DNA of 64,000 nt. Source: Rhizonema sp. PD37 (GTDB lineage Bacteria; Cyanobacteriota; Cyanobacteriia; Cyanobacteriales; Nostocaceae). The stretch covers positions 1 to 64,000 of the forward strand of contig JAQYWO010000004.1 in NCBI GenBank assembly GCA_029379215.1, written 5' to 3'. The position numbers were made by a program, and so were the translations under genes. Below the pieces are notes generated by a model, which did no database searches, was not told where the DNA came from, and saw only the letters and a program-made list of their open reading frames with translations. Shown piece by piece: positions 44,540 to 53,981 of the stretch (within the stretch, counting starts at the first letter, position 1; every line of letters begins with the position of its first letter).

Positions 44540-45538
44540 TCAAACTGCAGCTTGAAACTCTCCGATCATTTTGACTTCTGGTTCTAATCTAATTGACCAA
44601 TGTTCTTGTACTTGGTTTTGGATGTAATGAATTAACTTGAAAATATCACCAGCACAAGCGCCACCACAATTGACAATGAAATTAGCATGGCGCTGTGCGA
44701 CTTGCGCTTTGCCAATTTTGTAGCCTTTTAGGCCTGTTTGTTCTATTAACCAGCCAGCAGTGTAAGGTTTAGGATTGCGAAATACACTACCACAGCTAGG
44801 TAAGTGATAAGGTTGGGTAGTCAGTCGATGCTCTTTGTGTTGCTTTGTGATTGCCACGACTTTTGCGGGATCTGCACCTGGCTGGAGTTGAAAAGTTGCT
44901 TGGGTGACGATGCGATCACTTCTTTGCAGCGAAGAAGTGCGGTAACTGTAACCCAACTGTTCGCGATTGAGAGTTTCGATATTTCCATTCGCTGAAAGTA
45001 TCTGGGCACTGACTAAGATATCTGCAATACAGCTATTATGTGCCCCAGCATTCATCACTACAGCACCCCCGACAGTTCCAGGGATACCAACCGCCCATTC
45101 CAATCCTTGACACCCTTGGTTTGCTGCTTCCCATGCCAATGCTGGAATTGGTTCTCCTGCTGCTACAGTTAATAGACCTGTTTCCAAATCAAAGTAAGTA
45201 TGACGGAAATGACGAGTGACAATGACTAAACCGGGTATACCGCGATCGCTCACCAGTAAATTAGAACCAGCACCCAGTATTGTTACTGGTAACTCATTTG
45301 TCTGAGCATACTTAATACTTGCTTGTAAACCTTCTATGTTTCGAGGAGCCGCACACCATTGAGCCGGACCACCCACTCTATAAGAAGTATAACCTGCTAA
45401 AGAAACCTGAGACTTAATAACGCAATCAGTTCCAGGTAAATAAATTTTTTGGCTTTCTTTAGAGTCAGATGTTGCTTGTTTATCGTTAGTCAAGCCTGAA
45501 AGTGTGCAGACATTTGCCGATGCCTGATAAGTTGTCAT
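44540..45538 (-). CDS. murB: UDP-N-acetylenolpyruvoylglucosamine reductase
   Basis: A 332-residue FAD enzyme that makes UDP-N-acetylmuramate, the second committed step of peptidoglycan synthesis. Motifs are [67 protein letters not shown] (active-site Ser in GSVFRNP), [16 protein letters not shown] and HANFIVN. The first ~35 residues are an extra, poorly conserved N-terminus. It follows murC (111-nt gap) in a murC-murB operon. Confidence 0.96.
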   Translation of the reverse strand: MTTYQASANVCTLSGLTNDKQATSDSKESQKIYLPGTDCVIKSQVSLAGYTSYRVGGPAQWCAAPRNIEGLQASIKYAQTNELPVTILGAGSNLLVSDRGIPGLVIVTRHFRHTYFDLETGLLTVAAGEPIPALAWEAANQGCQGLEWAVGIPGTVGGAVVMNAGAHNSCIADILVSAQILSANGNIETLNREQLGYSYRTSSLQRSDRIVTQATFQLQPGADPAKVVAITKQHKEHRLTTQPYHLPSCGSVFRNPKPYTAGWLIEQTGLKGYKIGKAQVAQRHANFIVNCGGACAGDIFKLIHYIQNQVQEHWSIRLEPEVKMIGEFQAAV

Positions 45539-45649
45539 ATTTATTTGAATGAGTGGAATAAGGAAGTTTATCTACCGTCAAAATACGGTATTAGTGCGAA
45601 GTCATGAAACTACTGATAGACAGACGCTTCGGCAGTCTGCTAGAACTAC

Positions 45650-47122
45650 CTAAACTCTTGCAGATGTAGCTGCACTCAGCTCGCTTAGTGTGACGATCAC
45701 TTCTGGAATGATCTGATTTAAGTTCCCAGCTCCTAAAAATAGTGCTAAATCACCAGGACGCAGCGTTTGCTGCAAAAATTCGCACACTGAGGCTAAAGTT
45801 GGTTGATAAGTTACATGAGAGTGATGCTTGGCAACTTCACTCGTCAATTTTTCTCCACTGACTATCCCTAAATCTACTTCGCCTGCACTATATATATCAG
45901 TGAGGACAACGACATCGGCATTACTAAAAGACTGAGAAAACTCCTCTAAAAAAGTTAGTGTCCGACTGTAGCGATGGGGCTGAAAAATCGCCACGACTCT
46001 TTGCCCCGGTTTTGTTTGTAGTCTTGCAGCAGCAAGAGTCGCAGAAATCTCGCTGGGGTGATGGGCGTAGTCATCAATGAAAGTAATGCCATTGGCTTCA
46101 CCCCGAAACTCAAAGCGGCGTCTTGCACCTTCAAAAGTGGCAAGCCCCTTGGCAATTTCTCCAAATTCTAAGCCTAATATCCGACCGACAGCCACTGCTG
46201 CTAAGGCATTGCTAAGATTATGCCTTCCTAGGAGCTGTAACTTTAACAAACCTAAGACTCGATCCCTTTCCCATACAAGCGCCGTGGTTCCATCAGCACG
46301 ATTGTCAATATTTGTGACGGTGTAGTCAGCTCCAGTATCAGGGTACAAACTATAGCTGATTGTTGGTTTGAGGCGATCGCGTACCGTCGTACAGTCGATG
46401 CTACCTATCAAAGTTTTACAGTTTTGGGCAAATATTTGGAAGGTATTAATCACTTCTTCTAATGTGCCATAGTGGTCGGGATGATCTAGTTCTACATTAG
46501 TGACAATCCCAATTTCGGGGGCGTGTTTGATCACTGAACCATCTGATTCATCTGCTTCTGCTACTAAATACCGACTTTCTCCTTGTCGGGCATTGCCAGA
46601 CCACGCATTAACTTCTCCGCCCACTATAATTGTTGGGTCTAGAGCTGCTTTTAGTAGCATGTAACCAATCATGCTACTCGTTGTCGTTTTCCCATGTGTT
46701 CCTGCCACAGCTATACTGTAATACTCAGAAATTAAAGCGGATAGTACATCAGAACGGTGAAAAATTTGACATCCCAATTCTACCGCCGCTTTATATTCTA
46801 AATTATTTTTATTTATTGCTGTTGAACAAATGACTTGGGGTAATGTTCCCTTAATAACAGCGGGTAATTTTTCTTGGATATTTAATGTTTTTTCATGGAC
46901 TTGAGCATCAGAAAAAAAGAATTCAAGATTTCTCGCTTCTTGTCTATCAAAAACATGAACTCCTATAGATTCCAGCCTTTTGGTAATGTTATTCGGACGC
47001 AGATCCGAACCTGATATAGGTAAATTGCGCTTCGCCAGTACGTATGCTAAAGCAGACATACCTATACCACCAATTCCAATAAAATGGAATGGCTTTCCGC
47101 TAAAGTCTACAGTATTTTTCAT
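45650..47122 (-). CDS. murC: UDP-N-acetylmuramate--L-alanine ligase
   Basis: A 490-residue Mur ligase adding L-alanine to UDP-MurNAc, with ATP. It has the Rossmann start FHFIGIGGIGMSALAYVLA, P-loop AGTHGKTTTSSM, the acidic VAEADESDGS, LDHPDHYG, GRHNLSNALAAVAVGRILG, and YAHHPSEISATLAAAR in the C-terminal domain. It is the first gene of the murC-murB pair. Length is normal. Confidence 0.97.
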   Translation of the reverse strand: MKNTVDFSGKPFHFIGIGGIGMSALAYVLAKRNLPISGSDLRPNNITKRLESIGVHVFDRQEARNLEFFFSDAQVHEKTLNIQEKLPAVIKGTLPQVICSTAINKNNLEYKAAVELGCQIFHRSDVLSALISEYYSIAVAGTHGKTTTSSMIGYMLLKAALDPTIIVGGEVNAWSGNARQGESRYLVAEADESDGSVIKHAPEIGIVTNVELDHPDHYGTLEEVINTFQIFAQNCKTLIGSIDCTTVRDRLKPTISYSLYPDTGADYTVTNIDNRADGTTALVWERDRVLGLLKLQLLGRHNLSNALAAVAVGRILGLEFGEIAKGLATFEGARRRFEFRGEANGITFIDDYAHHPSEISATLAAARLQTKPGQRVVAIFQPHRYSRTLTFLEEFSQSFSNADVVVLTDIYSAGEVDLGIVSGEKLTSEVAKHHSHVTYQPTLASVCEFLQQTLRPGDLALFLGAGNLNQIIPEVIVTLSELSAATSARV

Positions 47123-47461
47123 TTATTACTCCTCTTACACCACACCACACAATCATTGCAAATGACACGCGTATCATAACAGGTATTTTATTTTTCCCGA
47201 TACTGCTGCTGTATCATCTATATACTTAATGAGTTAATTTTTCCTTTGCTTGTTTTGCTTATTCAAAATAATTTTACCTTCGTTGGAGATTTTTTATCCC
47301 TAATACAGATATTATGATTATTCATAAAGTTTCTGTAGAATCTGGAAATAAATAGCTGTAATTGCAAAGACATATTCAGGGCTGATTTGCTAGAGTTGGC
47401 TATCATGGTACATTATTGATGGCGAACGTTTTGAAAGTAAATAAACTTCAGTAGTGAGTAA
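47123..47461. other. Divergent promoter region
   Basis: An AT-rich spacer between murC and nadD. No ORF or strong hairpin; presumably both promoters. Confidence 0.45.
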
Positions 47462-48076
47462 ATGCGTCAAGTTGGAATATTTGGTGGCACTTTCGATCCA
47501 GTTCATTGGGGACATCTACTCGTAGCCGAGACAGCTTTGCGTCAAGTCCCTCTAGAACAAATAATTTGGATACCATCTTACAATCCTCCTCATAAACAAG
47601 CTGCTTTATTTGAACACCGTATTGAAATGGTGCAACAAGCGATCACAGGCAATAGTGAGTTTGTTGTATCACTAATTGAGAGCAATCGCCGTGGAATCTC
47701 CTATGCTATCAATACCTTGCTCGACTTGTCTGCTTTTTCGCCAAATATCCATTGGTACTGGATTGTTGGTTTAGACACATTCAAAACCCTTCCCTATTGG
47801 TATCGCCGACACGAATTAGCAAAAATGTGTGATTGGTTAATTGCACCTCGACTCCCAAGTGGCGAGAATATAGCTGAAAGTGAGTTAGTTTGCCAGAAAG
47901 TTGAGCAAAAACTGAAGCTAGAATCTATATGCATACGCTGGTACTTATTGCATATACCATTAGTTGGAGTTTCGTCAAGTCTAATTCGTAACTTATCCGG
48001 TGAAGGCAAATCAATTCGCTATTTAGTCCCAGAATCTGTAAGGACTTACATCGCTACACACAACCTCTATAACTAG
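47462..48076 (+). CDS. nadD: Nicotinate-nucleotide adenylyltransferase
   Basis: A 204-residue nucleotidyltransferase for NAD synthesis. GGTFDPVHWGHL carries the HxGH-type motif (here HWGH), with IPSYNPPHK, YWIVGLDTFKTLPYW and the C-terminal ISSSL-like VGVSSSLIRNLSGEGKSIR with YLVPESV. Cyanobacteria commonly hold several paralogues, one linked to NMN/NUDIX enzymes, but this one is single-domain. Monocistronic. Confidence 0.92.
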   Translation: MRQVGIFGGTFDPVHWGHLLVAETALRQVPLEQIIWIPSYNPPHKQAALFEHRIEMVQQAITGNSEFVVSLIESNRRGISYAINTLLDLSAFSPNIHWYWIVGLDTFKTLPYWYRRHELAKMCDWLIAPRLPSGENIAESELVCQKVEQKLKLESICIRWYLLHIPLVGVSSSLIRNLSGEGKSIRYLVPESVRTYIATHNLYN

Positions 48077-48568
48077 GAGCTAGTTCGTCTTGGAATGGTG
48101 AGAGAGCAAAAGTAGGGAATAATCACTGCTGACCGAAGAAAGGCAGAGGGCAGAGGGCAGCTATGCTGCTATGTAATAATTTTTTAAAAGCCCACAGCCA
48201 CTTTCGTTTCAAGCCCCTAAATTTATTTATGGAACGCGTGAAAATATGTCCGCTCGAGACGCATAGCGATCCGCGAATACTACGTCCATGCTTCAAGCCC
48301 CTAAATGAGCACTCGCTCGCGGGGGAGAGTACTCTCTCCCCAGAGCTTCGCGCGTTATGGGGATTACATAGCAGCATAGCTGCCTTGCCGCCCTTGGCGG
48401 CGTGACTCCAATCTTCTGTCTTCCACTATCAATTACCTAGTTATCCCAAAAATATATTTATTTTTTTTTAAGATTCAACTCTTTATAGTCATAAATACTC
48501 CTGACTTTGGTATGATCGGGGTCATCTAAGCATTTCTTTAGGCATAAATCTACAGAGGGCAAGAGGCT
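48077..48568. other. Spacer carrying a ~280-bp repeat element, upstream of gap2
   Basis: Most of this spacer is the repeat copy at 48117-48405. The final ~150 nt, AT-rich, should hold the gap2 promoter. The opposing 80-codon ORFs over the repeat are not supported. Confidence 0.5.
48117..48405. repeat. Dispersed palindromic repeat element, copy A
   Basis: The inner ends are a 21-bp perfect inverted repeat: GCAGCTATGCTGCTATGTAAT (about 48158-48178) and its complement (about 48363-48383). Inside lies a directly repeated cttcaagcccctaaat (about 48207 and 48292) and ggggagagtactctctcccc. A related copy is at 51755-52000. Confidence 0.7.
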
Positions 48569-49582
48569 GTGATTAGAGTTGCAATCAACGGTTTTGGGCG
48601 CATCGGGCGTAACTTTGCACGTTGCTGGGTGGGTAGACAGAATAGCAATTTAGACCTTGTTGCTATCAATGACACATCAGACCCTAGAACCAACGCTCAT
48701 TTGCTAAGGTATGACTCGATGCTAGGGAAGTTAAAGGATGTTGACATTTCTGCCGATGATAACTCAATCATCGTCAACGGTAAGACCATTAAGTGTGTAT
48801 CTGACCGCAACCCAGACAACTTGCCCTGGAAAGAGTGGGAAATCGACCTGATTATAGAAGCCACCGGAGTCTTTACTTCAAGAGAAGGGGCTTTGAGGCA
48901 TGTTAATGCTGGAGCTAAGAAGGTTCTGATTACTGCACCTGGTAAAAATGAAGATGGTACTTTTGTGATCGGCGTGAATCATCACGACTACGACCACAAA
49001 CAACACAATATTATCAGTAACGCCAGCTGTACTACCAACTGCTTGGCTCCTATTGCTAAGGTGTTGCAAGAGAGATTCGGCATTATTAAAGGTACGATGA
49101 CCACTACCCACAGTTACACAGGTGACCAGCGCTTGTTAGACGCTTCTCACCGAGATCTGCGACGGGCTCGTGCTGCTGCAATCAACATCGTGCCGACTTC
49201 GACTGGTGCAGCAAAAGCAGTAGCTTTGGTTTTACCAGCTCTTAAAGGCAAGCTGAATGGCGTCGCCTTGCGCGTACCCACCCCGAACGTTTCGATGGTG
49301 GATTTTGTCGTACAGGTTGAAAAGCCCACTATCACTGAAGAAGTTAACCAAGTCTTCAAAGATGCCGCGCAAGGTCATATGAAAGGTATCTTAGGCTACA
49401 GCGAACTCGCATTGGTATCTTCTGATTATCAAGGTACAGATGAATCTTCCATTGTTGATTCCAGTTTGACAATGGTTATGGGTAACGACATGGTAAAAGT
49501 CATGGCTTGGTATGACAACGAGTGGGGTTACAGTCAGCGAGTTCTTGACTTGGCAGAGTTAGTTGCCGAAAAATGGGCTTAG
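48569..49582 (+). CDS. gap2: Glyceraldehyde-3-phosphate dehydrogenase, Gap2-type
   Basis: A 337-residue enzyme from GTG 48569, with AGAGG close upstream. NAD(P)-binding [17 protein letters not shown], the photosynthetic-type [20 protein letters not shown], catalytic Cys154 in [12 protein letters not shown], and [18 protein letters not shown]. The sequence style matches cyanobacterial Gap2 and plant GapA, the NADPH-linked form of the Calvin cycle, which also works in gluconeogenesis. It is convergent with thiL. Confidence 0.96.
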   Translation: MIRVAINGFGRIGRNFARCWVGRQNSNLDLVAINDTSDPRTNAHLLRYDSMLGKLKDVDISADDNSIIVNGKTIKCVSDRNPDNLPWKEWEIDLIIEATGVFTSREGALRHVNAGAKKVLITAPGKNEDGTFVIGVNHHDYDHKQHNIISNASCTTNCLAPIAKVLQERFGIIKGTMTTTHSYTGDQRLLDASHRDLRRARAAAINIVPTSTGAAKAVALVLPALKGKLNGVALRVPTPNVSMVDFVVQVEKPTITEEVNQVFKDAAQGHMKGILGYSELALVSSDYQGTDESSIVDSSLTMVMGNDMVKVMAWYDNEWGYSQRVLDLAELVAEKWA

Positions 49583-49597
49583 TTTGTCAATGATTGA

Positions 49598-49648
49598 TTA
49601 TTAGTGGTTAGTTGTTAATTGTCAAAAAGTATTGCTAACCACTAATAA
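49598..49648. terminator. Bidirectional hairpin between gap2 and thiL
   Basis: Perfect 14-bp arms, TTATTAGTGGTTAG (49598-49611) and CTAACCACTAATAA (49635-49648), between convergent stop codons. T-rich flanks are modest. Confidence 0.65.
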
Positions 49649-49651
49649 CAA

Positions 49652-50683
49652 TTAACTAAAGTGCTGAAATCCCCGATTAAGAGTCAAAACTTGGTCGGGA
49701 TATTCTCCTATTTGATCGCGTAACACCACTGTTGACTCATCTGTAACTGTCCCGATCACCGCAGCGCCTTTACCAAGGTGTTGCACTAATGCATGTGCTG
49801 GCTCTTTTGGCAAGCACAGCACTAATTCAAAGTCTTCTCCACCATATAAAGCATAGAAGAGCGCTTGAGAGTTTGTCAGCCAGCCATCAAAAGTTGTTGG
49901 TAAGGGGATTTGTGTGCGTTCAATAACAGCACCAACACCACTGGCATGGCAAATTTGCACCACAGCATCAGCTAAACCATCACTGCTGTCCATTCCGGAG
50001 ATAGGGAGTGGAGAGAGAGGAGCAGTGGGAGAGTTAAAAATTGAGCATAGAATTGGTAAGACATCAAGACGCGGTTGAGGGCGTTGATGTGCTTTGATCA
50101 GAGCATCTCGATCATCGTTACTCAGAGGTAATGCTGATTCTGGATGTAAAAGCAATTCTAAGCCAGCAGATGCTGCTCCGTGAACACCTGTTACTAAGAT
50201 CACATCGCCTACCTTAGCTTTATCGCGACGGATGAGACGCAACGGGTCGGCTTGACCAAAAGCTGTGATTGCAATAGTAATCACAGGCGATCGCACAACA
50301 TCACCACCAACAATCGGGGTTTTGTATTGTTGCAAACATGCTGTCATTCCTTCATACAACTGCTCAACCCAACTTACTCTGACAGTCCCAGGAAGTCCAA
50401 GTCCAACTGTAATTCCTAGAGGGTATGCCCCCATAGCTGCCAAATCTGATAAATTAGCAGCCGCAGATCGCCAACCGACATCTTTTCCAGAAGTCGTAAC
50501 TTCACTGAAGTGTACGTTATCAATCAAGACATCGGTTGTGACAACTAGAGATTGCTCCGGAAGAGTTGAAAGCACAGCTGCATCATCCCCAATAATTTCT
50601 GGGGGACAGAAACGTTGCAATATTTGTAAAAGTTTTTGTTCGCCAAGGTCTTGAACTTGTAGAGAAGACAAATCGCTGTTCAT
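49652..50683 (-). CDS. thiL: Thiamine-monophosphate kinase
   Basis: About 343 residues from ATG 50683; a GTG at 50695 would add four. ThiL makes thiamine diphosphate from thiamine monophosphate, using ATP. Motifs are IIGDDAAVL, VTTDVLIDNVHF, AAANLSDLAAMGAYPLGITV, GGDVVRSP, GMDSSDGLADAVVQIC and YGGEDFELVLCLP. No TPP riboswitch was found upstream. Upstream on the same strand are a 9-codon mini-ORF with a strong ribosome site and a hairpin. Confidence 0.95.
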   Translation of the reverse strand: MNSDLSSLQVQDLGEQKLLQILQRFCPPEIIGDDAAVLSTLPEQSLVVTTDVLIDNVHFSEVTTSGKDVGWRSAAANLSDLAAMGAYPLGITVGLGLPGTVRVSWVEQLYEGMTACLQQYKTPIVGGDVVRSPVITIAITAFGQADPLRLIRRDKAKVGDVILVTGVHGAASAGLELLLHPESALPLSNDDRDALIKAHQRPQPRLDVLPILCSIFNSPTAPLSPLPISGMDSSDGLADAVVQICHASGVGAVIERTQIPLPTTFDGWLTNSQALFYALYGGEDFELVLCLPKEPAHALVQHLGKGAAVIGTVTDESTVVLRDQIGEYPDQVLTLNRGFQHFS

Positions 50684-50781
50684 ACCTAGCTGCACCTGAT
50701 CAAACGTACATGAGCTTATAGCTAATTTGGCATTTTGGCAACTATGTAGATGAACTAAAGAGTATCTTGAGTATTAATACG

Positions 50782-50811
50782 TTACTGTGCAACAAAATAC
50801 ACATGACGCAT
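50782..50811 (-). CDS. Possible 9-residue leader ORF upstream of thiL
   Basis: On the minus strand GAGGAGG is followed three nt later by ATG (50811), then MRHVYFVAQ and TAA (50782-50784). It lies about 100 nt ahead of thiL. It may be a leader peptide, or only the complement of a plus-strand CU-rich RNA. Confidence 0.3.
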   Translation of the reverse strand: MRHVYFVAQ

Positions 50812-50823
50812 AAACCTCCTCTT

Positions 50824-50849
50824 CCCGGTTAACTACCGGGGTTTTTTTA
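50824..50849 (+). terminator. Rho-independent terminator of a possible small RNA
   Basis: CCCGGT-TAACT-ACCGGG followed by a run of seven T on the plus strand. No plus-strand gene precedes it (thiL points the other way), so it may end a small RNA starting near 50770-50795. The RNA would carry an exposed ACCUCCUC. Confidence 0.7.
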
Positions 50850-51043
50850 GTGTAGAAAAATTAAGATGTCCTATCAGTGAAGCTTTTGGGGTTTTAAACC
50901 ACCCTATAGATCAGCATGGAATCCTAAATCAAGTATTTATGCTTAACAGAAAATAACTAGATAATATGTAAAAATTCTTCCTGTTAATCTAGCTTTATGT
51001 ATGTAGATGGAATTAAGAAATTTAGATTATCGGAGAGCATCGT

Positions 51044-51094
51044 GTGATTATCAACGATGACCGCGGCAGCGGCAGATTTAACCTCGAATACTAA
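51044..51094 (+). CDS. Mini-ORF encoding an RGSGR peptide (PatS-like candidate)
   Basis: GTG 51044 with GGAGAG at 51032-51037 (6-nt spacing) opens a 16-codon frame, MIINDDRGSGRFNLEY, ending TAA 51092-51094. RGSGR is the active pentapeptide of PatS and HetN, which bind HetR and inhibit heterocyst formation; DDRGSGR compares with DERGSGR of Anabaena PatS. In known PatS the motif is C-terminal, whereas five residues follow it here. A chance match to RGSGR in six frames of 64 kb is not rare, so this is a candidate only. Confidence 0.3.
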   Translation: MIINDDRGSGRFNLEY

Positions 51095-51214
51095 CATCAG
51101 TTAGCGTTACTAATAGCTTCACTCGTCATAGAGTTCGTGCGCCTGCACCATTTTTCGTTTGCTCCGCTTCATCAAGACTGGACATTCTGAATTGAAGAAG
51201 AACTCAGAACCTGT

Positions 51215-51242
51215 TAGTGGGGGATATAAATACCCCACTAAT
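51215..51242. repeat. Hairpin, 9-bp perfect stem
   Basis: TTAGTGGGG (51215-51223) and CCCCACTAA (51234-51242). No T-run follows. Confidence 0.6.
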
Positions 51243-51496
51243 CACCCACAACCATTAGAAGATGAATTTGAGGAACACATTTGACTACACCTATGGCAAA
51301 CTCAGTGACAAGAATTGCGTTGAAAAATCGTCGAAGAACTCAGAATGTTTAAAATTATTAAATTCTGAGATTTACGTTCTTTCTCATAAAATTCTGAGTC
51401 CTAAATTCTTTTGCTGAGGTTATTCCTCATTGAACTCTGATCTATTATGTGTTCTGTATTCTCTCGGTTGTCATGAAGGTTTGCATTAGCCATTCT

Positions 51497-51539
51497 AGTC
51501 GCCGTCAAGAGCGGTGAGGCAGCGCTCTTGACGGCGACT
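51497..51539. repeat. Perfect 17-bp inverted repeat
   Basis: AGTCGCCGTCAAGAGCG (51497-51513) and its exact complement (51523-51539) with a 9-nt loop. It is very stable and GC-rich within AT-rich flanks. Confidence 0.8.
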
Positions 51540-51578
51540 GCGATCTACTCACTCCTTTTAAACGCTGCCTTGAACGAC

Positions 51579-51595
51579 GTACCCCTTCGGGGTAC
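51579..51595. repeat. UUCG-tetraloop hairpin
   Basis: GTACCCC-TTCG-GGGTAC: a perfect stem closed by the exceptionally stable C(UUCG)G tetraloop. It lies 40 nt beyond the 17-bp inverted repeat, and gtgcggagcgcac follows near 51625. Confidence 0.7.
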
Positions 51596-51754
51596 GAGCG
51601 TTAGGGCTTGCCGTCAGCAGTCCATGTGCGGAGCGCACATTCAGAAATGAAACAAAGCTACAGTGTAAGTAAGTACCTACACAAAATTATTTACATATCC
51701 AATTTCTTTAGCGATGAGATTTTTCAAGGGTTTCAGATCAACCCAATGTGTAAT

Positions 51755-52000
51755 TAATTCTGTTTACCGAAGAAAGGCATTCTAGCAGAGGGCAGCTATG
51801 AGTCACGCGAAGAGATCCAATGGAAGTGCCCTTCGGCAATAAGGGTTTAAAGCCCTGACTTTCGTTATGAAAAACAAAGAAAATATGTATTTCTCGTGAT
51901 CTGCAATCAAGTTATACTGCGTCAAGACTAAATCCCCTGACTGCGCGTTATCGGGATACATAGCTGCGCTCTGCCTCCAGCATCACTGCCTTCTTAACTA
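51755..52000. repeat. Dispersed repeat element, copy B
   Basis: It shares with copy A (48117-48405), in the same order, accgaagaaaggca, gcagagggcagctatg, actttcgtt, gaaaatatgt and gcgcgttat.gggat.acatagc. The intervals have diverged. Confidence 0.65.
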
Positions 52001-52388
52001 CTTAAATATTTATGCTTGAAGAAAAATAGCTTTTATAGGAGACATGGCTCTCACATAGGAAAGATCTTATACCATTTCACGCTCATTCCTGATACAAATG
52101 ATTGGTTTGTCATTCTTTCCCCCAGCAAGACTGCTGGGGGAAAAATGCCGCTACATTTGTATCAACCTTAAAGTGAAACGGTATTAGTGCGGTATTCGCC
52201 TCTCATTTATTCATCCTTTTTCGATATAGACGTATTGCAATAGCTCAAAATTCTTAATCAACATCAAGTTATAAATCAATTTATTAAGTTTTTAATAACA
52301 CTTGTGTCAGCTTCTACATTCATGCTGGAAGCTTCTACCAGATTGTGTATCCTGATAGTAACTAAGCTAATAATTAAATGGAGGTCGA

Positions 52389-52604
52389 ATGACTCCTACG
52401 ATTATGCGTCAGGTTTGGTCTGTAGTTGAAACCGCACAAGCCAAAACGCTGTTGCAGTTAGATGATGCTAGCTTGGTGCAGTGGTTGGTAAAACAAACCA
52501 AGAAGCAAGTGTCACTAGATTGCCGCGAAACCGACTTTCTCAGTGAATACATTCAATCTCGGCTAACCCTCATCCGTGACATTGTTTATGAACGTCATTG
52601 TTAA
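52389..52604 (+). CDS. Small conserved-looking hypothetical protein (71 aa)
   Basis: A 71-residue soluble protein (MTPTIMRQVWSVVETAQ ... LVQWLVKQTKKQVSLDC ... SRLTLIRDIVYERHC), with GGAGGT just ahead of ATG 52389. Mostly helical, with no known motif. It looks like one of the small cyanobacterial proteins of unknown function that recur near ribD (from memory, uncertain). Real on grounds of ribosome site and composition. Confidence 0.72.
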   Translation: MTPTIMRQVWSVVETAQAKTLLQLDDASLVQWLVKQTKKQVSLDCRETDFLSEYIQSRLTLIRDIVYERHC

Positions 52605-52754
52605 TAAGCGCTTCAGCTATCATGCCAAGAGCTATTGAATTAGATTTTGAGGCACGACAGCTGGTGGCTAAAGGCTAAATACTTACTCTGAAAGCTCCTC
52701 GTTTAAAGAACATAGATGAGTACAAATTAAGGACAAATGATCGATGGTAAATAA

Positions 52755-53951
52755 CTACTGAGTTTTGTATGGCAAATAACCTTCTATCAAACAGTCAGAG
52801 CCCACCATACGCACTTCAACACGTTCTAGAGAAAGTGCCTCTGTCATGATAGTAAAACCTAAATCACCCACAGGTGTGGGCGCACTATTACCACCAATGA
52901 TTTTAGGAGCGATAAAGGCAAGAACTTTTTGTACTGCTCCCTGAGCGATCGCACTAGCAGCTAAAATTCCCCCACACTCCCACAGCACGCTGCAAAAACC
53001 CCGATCATACAAGTGAGCCATTGCTCGATCTGGTGTGAGTGATGTTAACTCCACCACTTCCACAGATTGTTTTCGCAACAGTTCTTGAAAATCAGGGTTA
53101 GCTCCAATTTCAGTCAATACCAAAGTAGGTGCCTCCGCAGTCTGCCACAAATGAGCCACCTCTGGTAAGTTGAGATGGCGGCTCATCACAACCCGTAAAG
53201 GATTATGCGCTCCCTCTTGATGGCTAGTTAAATAAGGATTGTCTTGTCGGACTGTATTACCGCCAACAATTATCGCATCACAGGCAGCCCGCAGTTGATA
53301 GACTTGACTGCGGGCAACTTGATTTGTCACCCAGGTGCTATGTCCGGTAATAGTAGCAATTTTACCATCCAAAGTCATGGCATATTTCAAAATGCCCAAA
53401 GGTCGATGATAGAGAATACGATGGGCAAAGCCTTCATTCAGCTTCTGACAAGCTTCTTGTTCCACCCCCACCAAGACTTCTATTCCAGCTTCACGTAACC
53501 GGGCAATACCACCGCCAGCTACCAAGGGATTGGGATCTACCATACCCACCACCACCTTTGCCACTCCAGCTGCAATCAAGGCGGATGTACAAGGGGGAGT
53601 ACGTCCGTAATGATTACAAGGTTCGAGGCTAACGTAGATAGTTGCTCCGCAAGCACGATCCTGGGCTGCCTTCAAGGCAAAAACTTCTGCATGAGGCTCC
53701 CCAGCACGCGGATGAAACCCTTCCCCAACAATCTCCCCATCTTTGACAATCACGGCTCCTACCAAAGGATTTGGAGAAGTAAGTCCGGTGGCTTGGCGGG
53801 CAAGTTCCAAACACCGCTGCATTATCCTTCGGTCAAAATCTGTTCCTACCGTTTCATTCAGGTGTGAATTCTGAGGAGATATGAGTAGATTTTTGTGGGT
53901 ATTAGCGATATCTGAGTTATCTGGTTGATCGACCACTGAGGAATTATCCAT
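52755..53951 (-). CDS. ribD: Riboflavin biosynthesis bifunctional deaminase/reductase
   Basis: About 398 residues from ATG 53951; a TTG at 53981 is less likely. RibD performs the second and third steps of riboflavin synthesis. The N-terminal deaminase has the zinc motif HAEVFAL and SLEPCNHYGRTPPC, preceded by TSPNPLVGAVIV. The C-terminal reductase has KYAMTLDGKIATITGHS and GGNTVRQDNPYLTS. A 35-residue non-conserved N-terminal extension precedes DRRIMQRCLELA. No FMN riboswitch was seen upstream. Confidence 0.95.
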   Translation of the reverse strand: MDNSSVVDQPDNSDIANTHKNLLISPQNSHLNETVGTDFDRRIMQRCLELARQATGLTSPNPLVGAVIVKDGEIVGEGFHPRAGEPHAEVFALKAAQDRACGATIYVSLEPCNHYGRTPPCTSALIAAGVAKVVVGMVDPNPLVAGGGIARLREAGIEVLVGVEQEACQKLNEGFAHRILYHRPLGILKYAMTLDGKIATITGHSTWVTNQVARSQVYQLRAACDAIIVGGNTVRQDNPYLTSHQEGAHNPLRVVMSRHLNLPEVAHLWQTAEAPTLVLTEIGANPDFQELLRKQSVEVVELTSLTPDRAMAHLYDRGFCSVLWECGGILAASAIAQGAVQKVLAFIAPKIIGGNSAPTPVGDLGFTIMTEALSLERVEVRMVGSDCLIEGYLPYKTQ

Positions 53952-53981
53952 AATTTTGGGCAATGTTAACTCTAGCTTCAA

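Larger units (their letters stand above)
50850..52388. other. Gene-poor interval with many hairpins and a repeat copy
   Basis: It contains the RGSGR mini-ORF (51044-51094), the hairpins at 51215-51242, 51497-51539 and 51579-51595, and repeat copy B (51755-52000). Repeated attctgag motifs occur around 51350-51410. No ordinary gene was found on either strand. Confidence 0.55.

Noticed and set aside
49652..50820. TPP riboswitch for thiL
   Set aside because: No CTGAGA-type conserved core was found upstream of thiL.
50765..50850. Yfr1 small RNA
   Set aside because: The exact ACUCCUCACAC core is not present; only a CU-rich element and terminator are seen.
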